64,000 bases of DNA from Bacteroidales bacterium. Its GTDB lineage: Bacteria > Bacteroidota > Bacteroidia > Bacteroidales > Paludibacteraceae. A program made the position numbers and the translations under genes. Below the pieces are notes generated by a model. It saw only the letters and a list, made by a program, of their open reading frames with translations. It had not been told where the DNA came from and did no database searches. Every line of letters begins with the position of its first letter. Within the stretch, counting starts at the first letter, position 1. Shown here piece by piece: positions 43,062 to 50,604 of this stretch. The stretch spans positions 62,001-126,000 of the forward strand of contig SUXE01000011.1 in the NCBI GenBank assembly GCA_015061115.1, read 5' to 3'.

Positions 43062-43721
43062 ATGGATTTTGTAGAAGAACCGAAGTTTGCGGCGAGAAGA
43101 AGAATGATGGTTGCTCAGCTCAAAGCTAATAAGTTAGCTTTCTCTGCTGATGTTTTGGATGCGATTTCGAAGGTGCCACGCCATTTGTTTTGCCAACCGA
43201 TGTATGTGGCGTCTGCTTATGAAGATGTGACGTTGCCTATCGCTGCAAAACAGACGATATCCCAACCGTCTACAGTGGCACGACAAATGTCGTTGCTGGA
43301 GCTGAAACCTGGCGAAAAAGTTCTGGAGATAGGCACTGGCAGTGGATATCAGACAGCATGTCTGGTGGCGTTTGGAGTGGATGTTTATTCGATAGAGCGA
43401 CAGAGAGCATTGTATGATATCACGTCTGCTCTTTTCAGAAAACTGGACATCAGAGTCAATAATATTTGTGGCGACGGTTATCTTGGTATGCCTGAGCATG
43501 CACCGTTCGACAAGATCATTGTTACTGCTGGAGCATTTCAGCTTCCTCCAAAGTTGATGGCTCAACTTAAAGTTGGAGGCATGATGATTATTCCGGTTGA
43601 GGACGCGTCTGGTGTAAGCAATATGCATCGTGTTAGACGTATTGATGAAAGCCAGTTTGCGGTAGACAAATTAGAAGAGTGCAATTTTGTGCCGATGCTC
43701 AGTGGTGTCAATAATGCATAG
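43062..43721 (+). CDS. pcm: Protein-L-isoaspartate O-methyltransferase
   Basis: 219 residues. Family motifs: ISKVPRHLFCQPMYVASAYEDVTLPI, QTISQPSTVARQMSLLEL, the SAM-binding VLEIGTGSGYQTACLV, YSIERQ and GDGYLG. It methylates isoaspartyl residues so that damaged proteins can be repaired. Length is standard. It ends the lipoprotein-lipoprotein-rsmG-pcm unit; a hairpin terminator follows at 43754. Confidence 0.94.
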   Translation: MDFVEEPKFAARRRMMVAQLKANKLAFSADVLDAISKVPRHLFCQPMYVASAYEDVTLPIAAKQTISQPSTVARQMSLLELKPGEKVLEIGTGSGYQTACLVAFGVDVYSIERQRALYDITSALFRKLDIRVNNICGDGYLGMPEHAPFDKIIVTAGAFQLPPKLMAQLKVGGMMIIPVEDASGVSNMHRVRRIDESQFAVDKLEECNFVPMLSGVNNA

Positions 43722-43753
43722 TTGAACTTGATTATTATTTATAGATAAATACA

Positions 43754-43790
43754 CCCTGGAAGTTTGACGTAAACTTTCAGGGATTTGTTT
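43754..43790 (+). terminator. Terminator after pcm
   Basis: A 12-bp stem CCCTGGAAGTTT / AAACTTTCAGGG (one G-U pair), loop GACGT, followed by ATTTGTTTT. Confidence 0.85.
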
Positions 43791-43990
43791 TGCCGTTATA
43801 ATCAGTAAAATATACGATAAATATGTTGTTGAAAATATAGATGCAAAATATGTGTCTTGGAAATATGTTTTTGTAAAAACTTTATTTACATTTGACAAGA
43901 AGCGTATTTGACGGGAAGCGAAAAGCATAAAAAGATTTAATTATAGAGATTTGCGAACTTGGGTGATTTGCCCCTTAAAAACTTGAAGCT

Positions 43991-46618
43991 ATGAAAAAAC
44001 TAAAATTACTATTGTTTTCTGTGCTTGCTCTTGCATCCAACAGCATTTTTGCTGGATCCCGTTCTTTTGATGAGATACAGGGAATAGCGAATAATACACT
44101 TGTCAATTCCGACAAAGTATATCTTGTGGATACCAAGACAGTGAATGGAAATCCCGTATGTTATACTTTCAAAGGAGAAAAAGGAGGATATGCGATTCTC
44201 TCTGCAGATCTTCGCGTTCCCGCTCTTCTTGCATATAGTAATGACGGTGAGATATATCCAGAACTGCAAGAAATGATCGATTTCTTTGCACAGAATATAG
44301 ATAAAAACCAACATCAGAATATGGAGCTGTCTCAGTCTGCATCAGGGTCGGAATTAAGAGCTACACGAATTAAAGATGCTCCAATAGAGCCGTTGCTAAA
44401 GGATATCGCATGGGGACAATTAGCTCCTTTTAACTTGTATGCACCTACTATTGGAGAGAAACAAGCTCCAGTAGGTTGTTTGGCTACTGCTGTCGCTCAA
44501 CTTCTTTATTATTATCGTTATCCAAAGGCAACAATTTCTGATATTCCTGCATATACCACTGCGACTGAGAAAATCGAGATCGCAGGTGTGAAAAAAGGAA
44601 CAAAATTCGATTGGGATAATATGTTGGACTATTATCTTAATGGATATACTGACGTAAATGCGAACGCTGTTTCTAATCTTTTGTCTGTTGTTGACGCTGC
44701 TGTTGAGATGGACTTCGGTAAAGAAGAGAGTGGATCCGGTAAAAATTGCGCTAAGGAACTTGTTGAGGTGTTTGGATATGATCCGGATTTGATCCGGATC
44801 TCTTATCGTTCCTGTTACACATTTAGCGAATGGTCGCAAATAATCTATAATGAATTAAAGGAAAAACGTCCTGTCCTTATGTCTGGACATTCAATGACAG
44901 AAGGTCATAGTTTCTTGTGTGACGGAATTGATAAAAATGGATTGTTCCATATCAACTGGGGATGGAATGGATCACATGACGGATATTATGATTTGGCGAT
45001 ATTGAATCCGAACACTACAACTGAGGCTGGTTCAAGTAAGTCGCCAGATGGCTATTCCAAGAACAATTGTATAGTTTATGGTATCCAGCCGGATAATGGG
45101 GTTGTGGATGTCTCTGACCGAAATTCAGCAGTTGAGGCTTTAGAAGTGAAATATCAAACTACAGATGGCTATTGTTTACTTTTCTACTCTTATGGCAATA
45201 ACACGTTTGAAGAAAAAAAGGTGCAGTTGGCAAACGGATATCTAGATGAAGACGGAAATGTTGTCAGGTTAAACATAATTGGAGAGTTTGATCTGTCTCC
45301 TCTGTCAATTAACTATATGAATCAAACCACTGCTCTGGATGTCTCAAAGTTCAAAGAAGGTAAGACTTATGATGTTTGTCTTATAGAAAGCGAGGATGGG
45401 GAACATTGGAGACTTTGTGAGGGTTACGAAAAAGTCAACTATTCATTCTCAGTTAAAGACGGTGTTGTGTATGCCTCTGATAAACATGAGTCTTCTGCTG
45501 AGTTGTCTGCTTCAGTTGAAATGATTGATTTTAATGCTTCTGACCAGTATGCCCATGGCTCAATTCATTTCTATAATTCAGGTGCAAAAGAATATTATGA
45601 CGCTGTCTATTTGTTCGTAAACTCGATAGCTACGATTCCTGAATATAGCTGTTTTGGATCTTTTGTCACAGTTGAAGCTAATGACAGCAGTGAAACCGAT
45701 TTTAAATTTATTCCGGACGCCGATTCTGTTTATTACTGGTTGGTGAGTCCAAACATGAGCGTCTTGGATAGTGGCATTGTGTATAAGCAAAACAAAAATT
45801 TTAAGCTTGTTGCTGATATAAAAATAGATACTACTGCAACAGGAGCTTTGATTTGCCAACTCACTGTAAAAAATGAAGGAGATGCATATTATGACAATCT
45901 TGTAGCTGTCTCACTCAATTACAAAGAAGGATTTTTTAGAATAACCCCAGAACTGTATCTAAAACCAGGTGACGAGACGGTAATTAAAACTTATATTCCA
46001 AGTGAATATGTTTATACTCGATATTCTGTACACGATTGCTACTCTAATTTGGTCTTGATTAATGATTTGGATGGAGAGATGACATTCAATGACGAAGTGA
46101 GTGTGGATTTCACTTACTCCAGATATAATACTTCTGATCAGATTTTGGTTGGAAACCTTGTTGTCAACAACGGAACATCTGAACCTTATTCGGGTACTTA
46201 TATTTTGGAGCTAGACACCACCGGTAATTATATCGGAAAGATATTGGCATCATTCACTGTAGACGTTCCTGCCCATTCGTCGAAAAATATTCCTTTGTCT
46301 CTTGAAATTGGAAAGGACACTTGTAACTTGCTTCTTTACAAGGAAGGTAGCCTGAAAAGAATGCGTTATACTATGTATGCTAAATATGATGGTAAAACAG
46401 AAATAGACGAATTGGTTTTGTCTGACAATAACAAAATAAAGATTTGGACAAAGGATGCGATGCTTATGGTTGAGGCTACAGATGATGTAGAACTCCGAAT
46501 CTCAACAATGGCTGGACGAGATCTTGTCTCAAGGTCTCTTCGTAAAGGAGACATTTTCCAATGTGAACTTCCTTCTGCCGTTTATGTTGTAAATGGAAAG
46601 AAAATTCTTGTTCATTAG
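43991..46618 (+). CDS. Secreted C10 (streptopain-like) cysteine protease with T9SS sorting domain
   Basis: 875 residues. Signal peptide at 1-21 (cleavage after IFA). A propeptide of the Spi/inhibitor I69 type (about 22-140; GYAILSADLRVPALLAYS) precedes the papain-like C10 domain. Catalytic Cys163 lies in APVGCLATAVAQLLYYYRYP and catalytic His306 in EGHSFLCDGID, followed by HINWGWNGSHDGYY. C-terminal to about 380 are Ig/beta domains. The last 70 residues (VELRISTMAGRDLVSRSLRKG ... VYVVNGKKILVH) fit a T9SS sorting domain. Comparable to PrtT/interpain-type proteases of oral Bacteroidetes. A cysteine-protease inhibitor gene lies 4 kb away (50031). Long leader; terminator at 46657. Confidence 0.92.
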   Translation: MKKLKLLLFSVLALASNSIFAGSRSFDEIQGIANNTLVNSDKVYLVDTKTVNGNPVCYTFKGEKGGYAILSADLRVPALLAYSNDGEIYPELQEMIDFFAQNIDKNQHQNMELSQSASGSELRATRIKDAPIEPLLKDIAWGQLAPFNLYAPTIGEKQAPVGCLATAVAQLLYYYRYPKATISDIPAYTTATEKIEIAGVKKGTKFDWDNMLDYYLNGYTDVNANAVSNLLSVVDAAVEMDFGKEESGSGKNCAKELVEVFGYDPDLIRISYRSCYTFSEWSQIIYNELKEKRPVLMSGHSMTEGHSFLCDGIDKNGLFHINWGWNGSHDGYYDLAILNPNTTTEAGSSKSPDGYSKNNCIVYGIQPDNGVVDVSDRNSAVEALEVKYQTTDGYCLLFYSYGNNTFEEKKVQLANGYLDEDGNVVRLNIIGEFDLSPLSINYMNQTTALDVSKFKEGKTYDVCLIESEDGEHWRLCEGYEKVNYSFSVKDGVVYASDKHESSAELSASVEMIDFNASDQYAHGSIHFYNSGAKEYYDAVYLFVNSIATIPEYSCFGSFVTVEANDSSETDFKFIPDADSVYYWLVSPNMSVLDSGIVYKQNKNFKLVADIKIDTTATGALICQLTVKNEGDAYYDNLVAVSLNYKEGFFRITPELYLKPGDETVIKTYIPSEYVYTRYSVHDCYSNLVLINDLDGEMTFNDEVSVDFTYSRYNTSDQILVGNLVVNNGTSEPYSGTYILELDTTGNYIGKILASFTVDVPAHSSKNIPLSLEIGKDTCNLLLYKEGSLKRMRYTMYAKYDGKTEIDELVLSDNNKIKIWTKDAMLMVEATDDVELRISTMAGRDLVSRSLRKGDIFQCELPSAVYVVNGKKILVH

Positions 46619-46656
46619 GCATTAGAAACAAATAAATGAGGGTATATCAACCCAAT

Positions 46657-46708
46657 AACAGGCCATGGTAGCTAAGCGTTTGCGGCGTTTCAACCATGGC
46701 CTGTTTTT
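46657..46708 (+). terminator. Terminator after the C10 protease gene
   Basis: A perfect 13-bp stem AACAGGCCATGGT / ACCATGGCCTGTT with a 23-nt loop, then T run. Confidence 0.88.
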
Positions 46709-46800
46709 ATAACCGTTCCATGGTATTGGTCAAATCATAATTCGTTAAATGATGCGGAGACGCCGTAATACGATGTTTCTACATTGTGACAGCCCACGCG

Positions 46801-46821
46801 TAGGGGCGACCCTTGTGGTCG
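46801..46821 (+). repeat. Short dispersed hairpin sequence
   Basis: TAGGGGCGACC-CTTGT-GGTCG carries a 5-bp stem. The same word type (GTAGGGGC...) occurs at 24993. The gene-free 46709-46932 contains only such repeat-like pieces (also GGAGACGCCGTAATACG) and no gene. Confidence 0.5.
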
Positions 46822-46932
46822 TTCAGATTAGAAAAAAGATGGTCATCCAGATTTTAGAAAAACGGTGGACATTGTTTAAGAAAACCGGTTGCCCTGATTC
46901 TTGGGGTAAGTGGTAATGCCGGGATATAAATA

Positions 46933-46959
46933 TGGAGACGTTGCTTTGCAGCGTCTCCA
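46933..46959. terminator. GGAGACG hairpin between convergent genes
   Basis: A 12-bp stem TGGAGACGTTGC / GCAGCGTCTCCA (one U-G pair), loop TTT. It lies 42 bp after the stop of the minus-strand gene at 47001. No strong T run is present on either strand, so activity is uncertain. Confidence 0.6.
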
Positions 46960-47000
46960 CAAAATATTTAGATGGATTACAATCTGGCATAGCCAATAGC

Positions 47001-48038
47001 TTATTTGCTTTTCTTAAATTTGTTCTTTATCTCAGGATAGTCTAGAAGGAACGGAAAATCATCAACTACGAGAGCATATGTTTTGTAATTCTTGGAGATC
47101 TCCGGATGCATTAGCATGAATATTTTTTCTGCATCTTCTCCTTTATTACTTGAGTATTCCAGTGCTTTTGTGAGGAATAAATTCCTGTATGAATTGTTTC
47201 TAAGGTAGTTGAATAATGCCTTGCTTTCGCGTTTGGAACAATCTTCTGTTGACTCTAAATCGATAGAACTGATGTATTCTCTCCATAATGCCACAGTCAT
47301 CAAAATGTTCTTTTCCATTTTGTTTACATATTCTGATGTCGCACAACTGTCAGGCATTTCTGACTCAGGGGAAACCGTCAGTTGCTCATGTAGGATATCA
47401 ATGAATTCTTTTGGAGCATAGGTAGAGTCTATTTGTTCCATCGAGAAGTCCAAGTCGTAGTAGCTTTCTGCAAATTTCACAAGTTTCAATGACTTGTCAA
47501 AATATTCCTCATGCACATATGTGTATGGTGTATAAAAACTATACACATTTATAGAATCCGCCATTTTAGACAATTTCACCTTACGGGTGCCCTGCAATGT
47601 GTGGGTGTGGGTGATAGGAATATATCCTGGCGCTTTTGGCTCGGTCGAATATATTACTCTGGCATCAGTATTCACGGAAAGGTAGCATCTTCCTACTGTA
47701 TCAGCCTCATTGTCAAACATGATAAGATCTCCATCTTTTACTAGGAATCTGAATTTTCGTTGATTTAGGATTGTTTTGTGTTGGGATGAATAGTAATATA
47801 ACGTTTCATCTCTATAGTGATTCTTTTCATTGTAAATTATGGCCATATAATCCACATAGTCATGTCTGTTCTCTCCATCAATTCTTTTCTGGAAATAACG
47901 GATGTCAACACCATCTTTGGCTTCTGGTGTCTCTAACATGTATTTTTGGCGTGCCTCCTGTTTGTCGTCACATGATATGATGTTGAATAAACCAAACAGA
48001 ATAGCAATTAAGTTCATCAGTTTTTTTATCATAATCAT
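47001..48038 (-). CDS. Hypothetical lipoprotein
   Basis: 345 residues. Lipoprotein signal with lipobox IISC (Cys23), followed by DDK. The mature part has a beta-rich first half (about 45-190) with many Tyr and Asp, and a helical last third (about 225-345). I recognise no family. A start at Met3 would also fit. The gene has a perfect promoter at 48135-48165 and a leader of about 90 nt holding a small hairpin (CCCTTTGAAAGGG). Convergent with the C10 protease gene. Probably periplasmic or surface-exposed. Confidence 0.75.
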   Translation of the reverse strand: MIMIKKLMNLIAILFGLFNIISCDDKQEARQKYMLETPEAKDGVDIRYFQKRIDGENRHDYVDYMAIIYNEKNHYRDETLYYYSSQHKTILNQRKFRFLVKDGDLIMFDNEADTVGRCYLSVNTDARVIYSTEPKAPGYIPITHTHTLQGTRKVKLSKMADSINVYSFYTPYTYVHEEYFDKSLKLVKFAESYYDLDFSMEQIDSTYAPKEFIDILHEQLTVSPESEMPDSCATSEYVNKMEKNILMTVALWREYISSIDLESTEDCSKRESKALFNYLRNNSYRNLFLTKALEYSSNKGEDAEKIFMLMHPEISKNYKTYALVVDDFPFLLDYPEIKNKFKKSK

Positions 48039-48134
48039 TGCCTTTTCTTTTTAGGATAGCAATTGAAAATGTATTTTAGAGGTGTAGTTTAGTACGCCCA
48101 TTTTAAGACTCCCTTTGAAAGGGTAGTTAATTTA

Positions 48135-48165
48135 CAAAAATAATATTTTTTTTGAAGAGGACAAA
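48135..48165 (-). promoter_or_regulatory. Promoter of the 47001-48038 gene
   Basis: On the minus strand TTTG, a 19-bp spacer and TATTTTTG: an ideal Bacteroidetes promoter. Confidence 0.85.
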
Positions 48166-48279
48166 AAATAGCCATAAAATTCGGATTAGTAATGTAAAAT
48201 GATTAGTGTTAAATGAGTGATAACACAAAATTGTCTTTGTTTATGTATGTAGTGACCACTAAAAATATGTGGTCTGACT

Positions 48280-48870
48280 CTATAAATTCACTACTATGGC
48301 TTCGTGGTGGATGGCTGGGAGAATCTTTTCTGTCAAGTCTTTCACATGCATACGTAGGCTGGATGTGTTCATGCAGGGATGGCAACCTACGAATTCACTT
48401 CTCAGCACATCACTGTCTATCAGCAATTGCACGGTGTTGTCCTTGTCGTTCATCAATCCAAGTACAGACACTGATCCTGGGGTGACGTCGAGATATTTGA
48501 GCATCTCTTCCTCTCCTGCAAACGACAATCTGGCAGAATTTATCTGTGCAGACAAGTCTTTGGTCAGAAATTTTTTGTCGCCTGGCATCATTAGAAGATA
48601 GTATTTGGTGTGCTGTTTGTTGGTGAGAAACAGATTCTTACAGATGATGGCATGTTTGCCTTTGTCCGCACTTTGGTCTGCTTTGAACGCTTCAAGTGGC
48701 ATTCGTTCAAATGCTGCGTCTATCTCCGCACATACTTCCATGGTCATGGCTGGCTCATGGTCGAGTCGGTCGTATTCCACACCAAGTGAGTCGAGTAGGT
48801 CGTACACTCTGATTTCTCTCTCTAGTCTGCCAGACAGGTCTTCTGGTCTTCCTTTGTATATCGTAAGCAT
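48280..48870 (-). CDS. Prolyl-tRNA editing protein ProX (YbaK/PrdX family)
   Basis: 196 residues. YbaK/EbsC fold with family stretches AIICKNLFLTNKQHTKYYLL, LTKDLSAQINSARLSFAGEE, VTPGSVSVLGLMND, and CHPCMNTSSLRMHVKDL near the end. ProX-type proteins hydrolyse Ala-tRNA(Pro), clearing a mistake of prolyl-tRNA synthetase that lacks its own editing domain. The PrdX name is used for close relatives, so the exact substrate is inferred. It is last of a minus-strand run; its ATG lies 4 bp after the upstream DUF218 stop, so it is co-transcribed. Confidence 0.9.
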   Translation of the reverse strand: MLTIYKGRPEDLSGRLEREIRVYDLLDSLGVEYDRLDHEPAMTMEVCAEIDAAFERMPLEAFKADQSADKGKHAIICKNLFLTNKQHTKYYLLMMPGDKKFLTKDLSAQINSARLSFAGEEEMLKYLDVTPGSVSVLGLMNDKDNTVQLLIDSDVLRSEFVGCHPCMNTSSLRMHVKDLTEKILPAIHHEAIVVNL

Positions 48871-48874
48871 GTTT

Positions 48875-49570
48875 TTATTCGTTTAAGTCTGTTTGCGGAT
48901 GTCCGGATGCGATTTGGATTGGCTCTCCTCCAAAGCGTGGCTCTTTGCCGATAAGCATGTCAAGGTATAGTTTCATTCTCGCTCCTGCTTCCCTTATCAA
49001 TGTTTTATACTTGCTCCTTTTGACTTCTACATCTTTAGCGTTGAAGCCGATTAAATCCATGTCCTGCCATTCACCGAGCACAATGCTTCTTTCGTTATGA
49101 AACTTCTGGGAAATGACTGTCATTTTGGTCTGACCAAAGATGTTTTTTGCTCTCACTACGGAATCCAGGGTTCTGAATCCTGCATAGTCAATGTAAATCA
49201 CATCTTTAGGGATTCCTCTTTCTATAAGGATTTCTCTCATAACATCAGGTTCTGAATAATCCTTCGTTTTGTTGTCTCCACTGATAAGGACAAATTTTAT
49301 CTTGCCTGCCTTGTATAGCTTTTCCACCGCATCCACACGATAGGTGAAATATGGATTGTCCATTCCCTTTTTCGTCTTTGGGTTGGTGCCGAGCACCATT
49401 CCCACTTCATTGTATGGAATGCTGTTGACGTCGTCGTACAGCCTGTCTGCGGTTTTATTCTCTACTGATTTGTAGAAACAAATTGGAGTAATAATGAGAA
49501 TCGCTATGACCAGCAGAGATATTCCTATGATTTTTTTCTTCTTTTTTGTTATCGTAAAGTTCAAGTTCAT
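48875..49570 (-). CDS. SanA/DUF218 family membrane protein
   Basis: 231 residues from the ATG at 49570. A Lys-rich N-terminus is followed by one transmembrane helix (about 15-33, IIGISLLVIAILIITPICFY). A DUF218 (YdcF/SanA) domain follows: GMVLGTNPK, FVLISGDNKTKDYSEPDVMRE and VISQKFHNERSIVLG. In E. coli SanA is linked to envelope barrier function (vancomycin exclusion). The start is chosen to place the basic residues just before the helix; an ATG 30 bp upstream adds ten residues. It lies between yjbQ and the ProX-type gene on the minus strand. Confidence 0.87.
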   Translation of the reverse strand: MNLNFTITKKKKKIIGISLLVIAILIITPICFYKSVENKTADRLYDDVNSIPYNEVGMVLGTNPKTKKGMDNPYFTYRVDAVEKLYKAGKIKFVLISGDNKTKDYSEPDVMREILIERGIPKDVIYIDYAGFRTLDSVVRAKNIFGQTKMTVISQKFHNERSIVLGEWQDMDLIGFNAKDVEVKRSKYKTLIREAGARMKLYLDMLIGKEPRFGGEPIQIASGHPQTDLNE

Positions 49571-49614
49571 TTTCTGAATTAAGCATTTCCCATTTAGCAT
49601 TGTGAATTGATTTC

Positions 49615-50034
49615 TTATTCTCCTGCGATTGTCGCGACGATATGTCTCGCACCTCCGTAGTTTCTGAATTCACAAAGGTATATTCCTTGCCAAGTGCCAA
49701 GGTTAAGCCTGCCATTGGTGATTGGAATAGTAAGGCTGTCGCCGACGAGTGTGCTTTTGGCGTGAGCTGGCATATCGTCGTCGCCTTCAAGAGTGTGCTG
49801 GTAATATGGCTCGCGTTCTTTCACCATGCGGTTGAAGATGCTTTCCATGTCGACGCGGACATCAGGATCGGCATTCTCGTTGATTGTCAACCCCGCAGAT
49901 GTGTGTTTGATAAACAGGTTCAGCAATCCTACTTTGGGTAATGCTGGCAAATGAGACAAGATTTCGCCTGTGACTAGATGAAACCCACGTCGCTTTTCAT
50001 TAAGAGAGAATTCTACTTGCGTCCACATGGTCAT
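49615..50034 (-). CDS. yjbQ: YjbQ family protein (UPF0047)
   Basis: 139 residues. Family motifs: GLLNLFIKHTSAGLTINENADPDVRVDM, HTLEGDDDMPAHAKSTLVG, GRLNLGTWQGIYLCEFRN. The three conserved His and Glu are present. YjbQ has weak thiamine-phosphate-synthase-like activity in reports, but its true role is not settled. The start overlaps the stop of the upstream inhibitor gene by 4 bp, so translation is coupled. Length is standard. Confidence 0.93.
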   Translation of the reverse strand: MTMWTQVEFSLNEKRRGFHLVTGEILSHLPALPKVGLLNLFIKHTSAGLTINENADPDVRVDMESIFNRMVKEREPYYQHTLEGDDDMPAHAKSTLVGDSLTIPITNGRLNLGTWQGIYLCEFRNYGGARHIVATIAGE

Positions 50035-50555
50035 TCAACGATTGTTATGTTGTAAACTACTGTCGCCTCTGGATCTTTTTTCTCCCAAGGTCGTTTGTAT
50101 TCAAAGATGACTTTTGCGAATCCGGTTTTATGGAAACTGAATACATATTCTCTGGTCGACGGTGCACCGCACATCATTGGCTGTGACGGATCTCTTTTGG
50201 TGGTGTTTTTTACTGTGTCCAGTTTCAAAATAGAACTGTCCTGAGTCTCTATTTTCACTTCCCAATCATATCCTGTTGACGGATTTGTCACGGCAGGGAT
50301 GATGATGCTGGCCATGTTTAATTGAACTGAGTCGTTGAACTCTTTGTTTCCATCGGAATAATTAAGTTCTGGAAGAGTTATACTCGTTTTGCTTTTTGCA
50401 ACGGACACTGTTATATCTGTCGATTCAGCACTCTCTTCCGCAGCTGTGTCTTTAACTATTTTTCTTCTGTCCATTCTCCCTCCTTGTACTTGTGAGCAAG
50501 CTATCATTGCGATAGCCGAGAAAAATGCCAATGCTGTCTTGATAAATTTTTTCAT
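50031..50555 (-). CDS. Chagasin-like cysteine protease inhibitor (I42), lipoprotein
   Basis: 174 residues. Lipoprotein signal with Cys20 (lipobox MIAC). After a Glu/Ser-rich linker (about 36-60), a chagasin-type beta domain follows. Its three inhibitory loops are recognisable: NPSTGYDW, then GAPSTREYVFSF, and YKRPWEK. Chagasins block papain-like (C1) cysteine proteases; whether C10 enzymes are targets is unknown. Membrane anchoring places it in the periplasm or on the surface, where it could guard against the cell's own C10 protease (43991) or host proteases. A GAGACG terminator separates it from the upstream Ca-ATPase, and no promoter box is evident. Confidence 0.82.
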   Translation of the reverse strand: MKKFIKTALAFFSAIAMIACSQVQGGRMDRRKIVKDTAAEESAESTDITVSVAKSKTSITLPELNYSDGNKEFNDSVQLNMASIIIPAVTNPSTGYDWEVKIETQDSSILKLDTVKNTTKRDPSQPMMCGAPSTREYVFSFHKTGFAKVIFEYKRPWEKKDPEATVVYNITIVE

Positions 50556-50575
50556 TTCTTCTTAAAGAATTTTGT

Positions 50576-50599
50576 GGAGACGGGAATACTCCCGTCTCT
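50576..50599. terminator. GAGACGGGA hairpin after the Ca-ATPase gene
   Basis: Stem GAGACGGGA / TCCCGTCTC plus a G-U pair, loop ATAC. It differs from the palindrome at 8675-8698 by only a few bases. It lies 5 bp after the ATPase stop (minus strand). No strong T run follows, so partial read-through into the inhibitor gene is likely. Confidence 0.7.
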
Positions 50600-50604
50600 A
50601 CGGA

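Noticed and set aside
48254-48274. Small hairpin GACCAC/GTGGTC after the ProX-type gene
   Set aside because: Only 6 bp and no T run, so it cannot be supported as a terminator.
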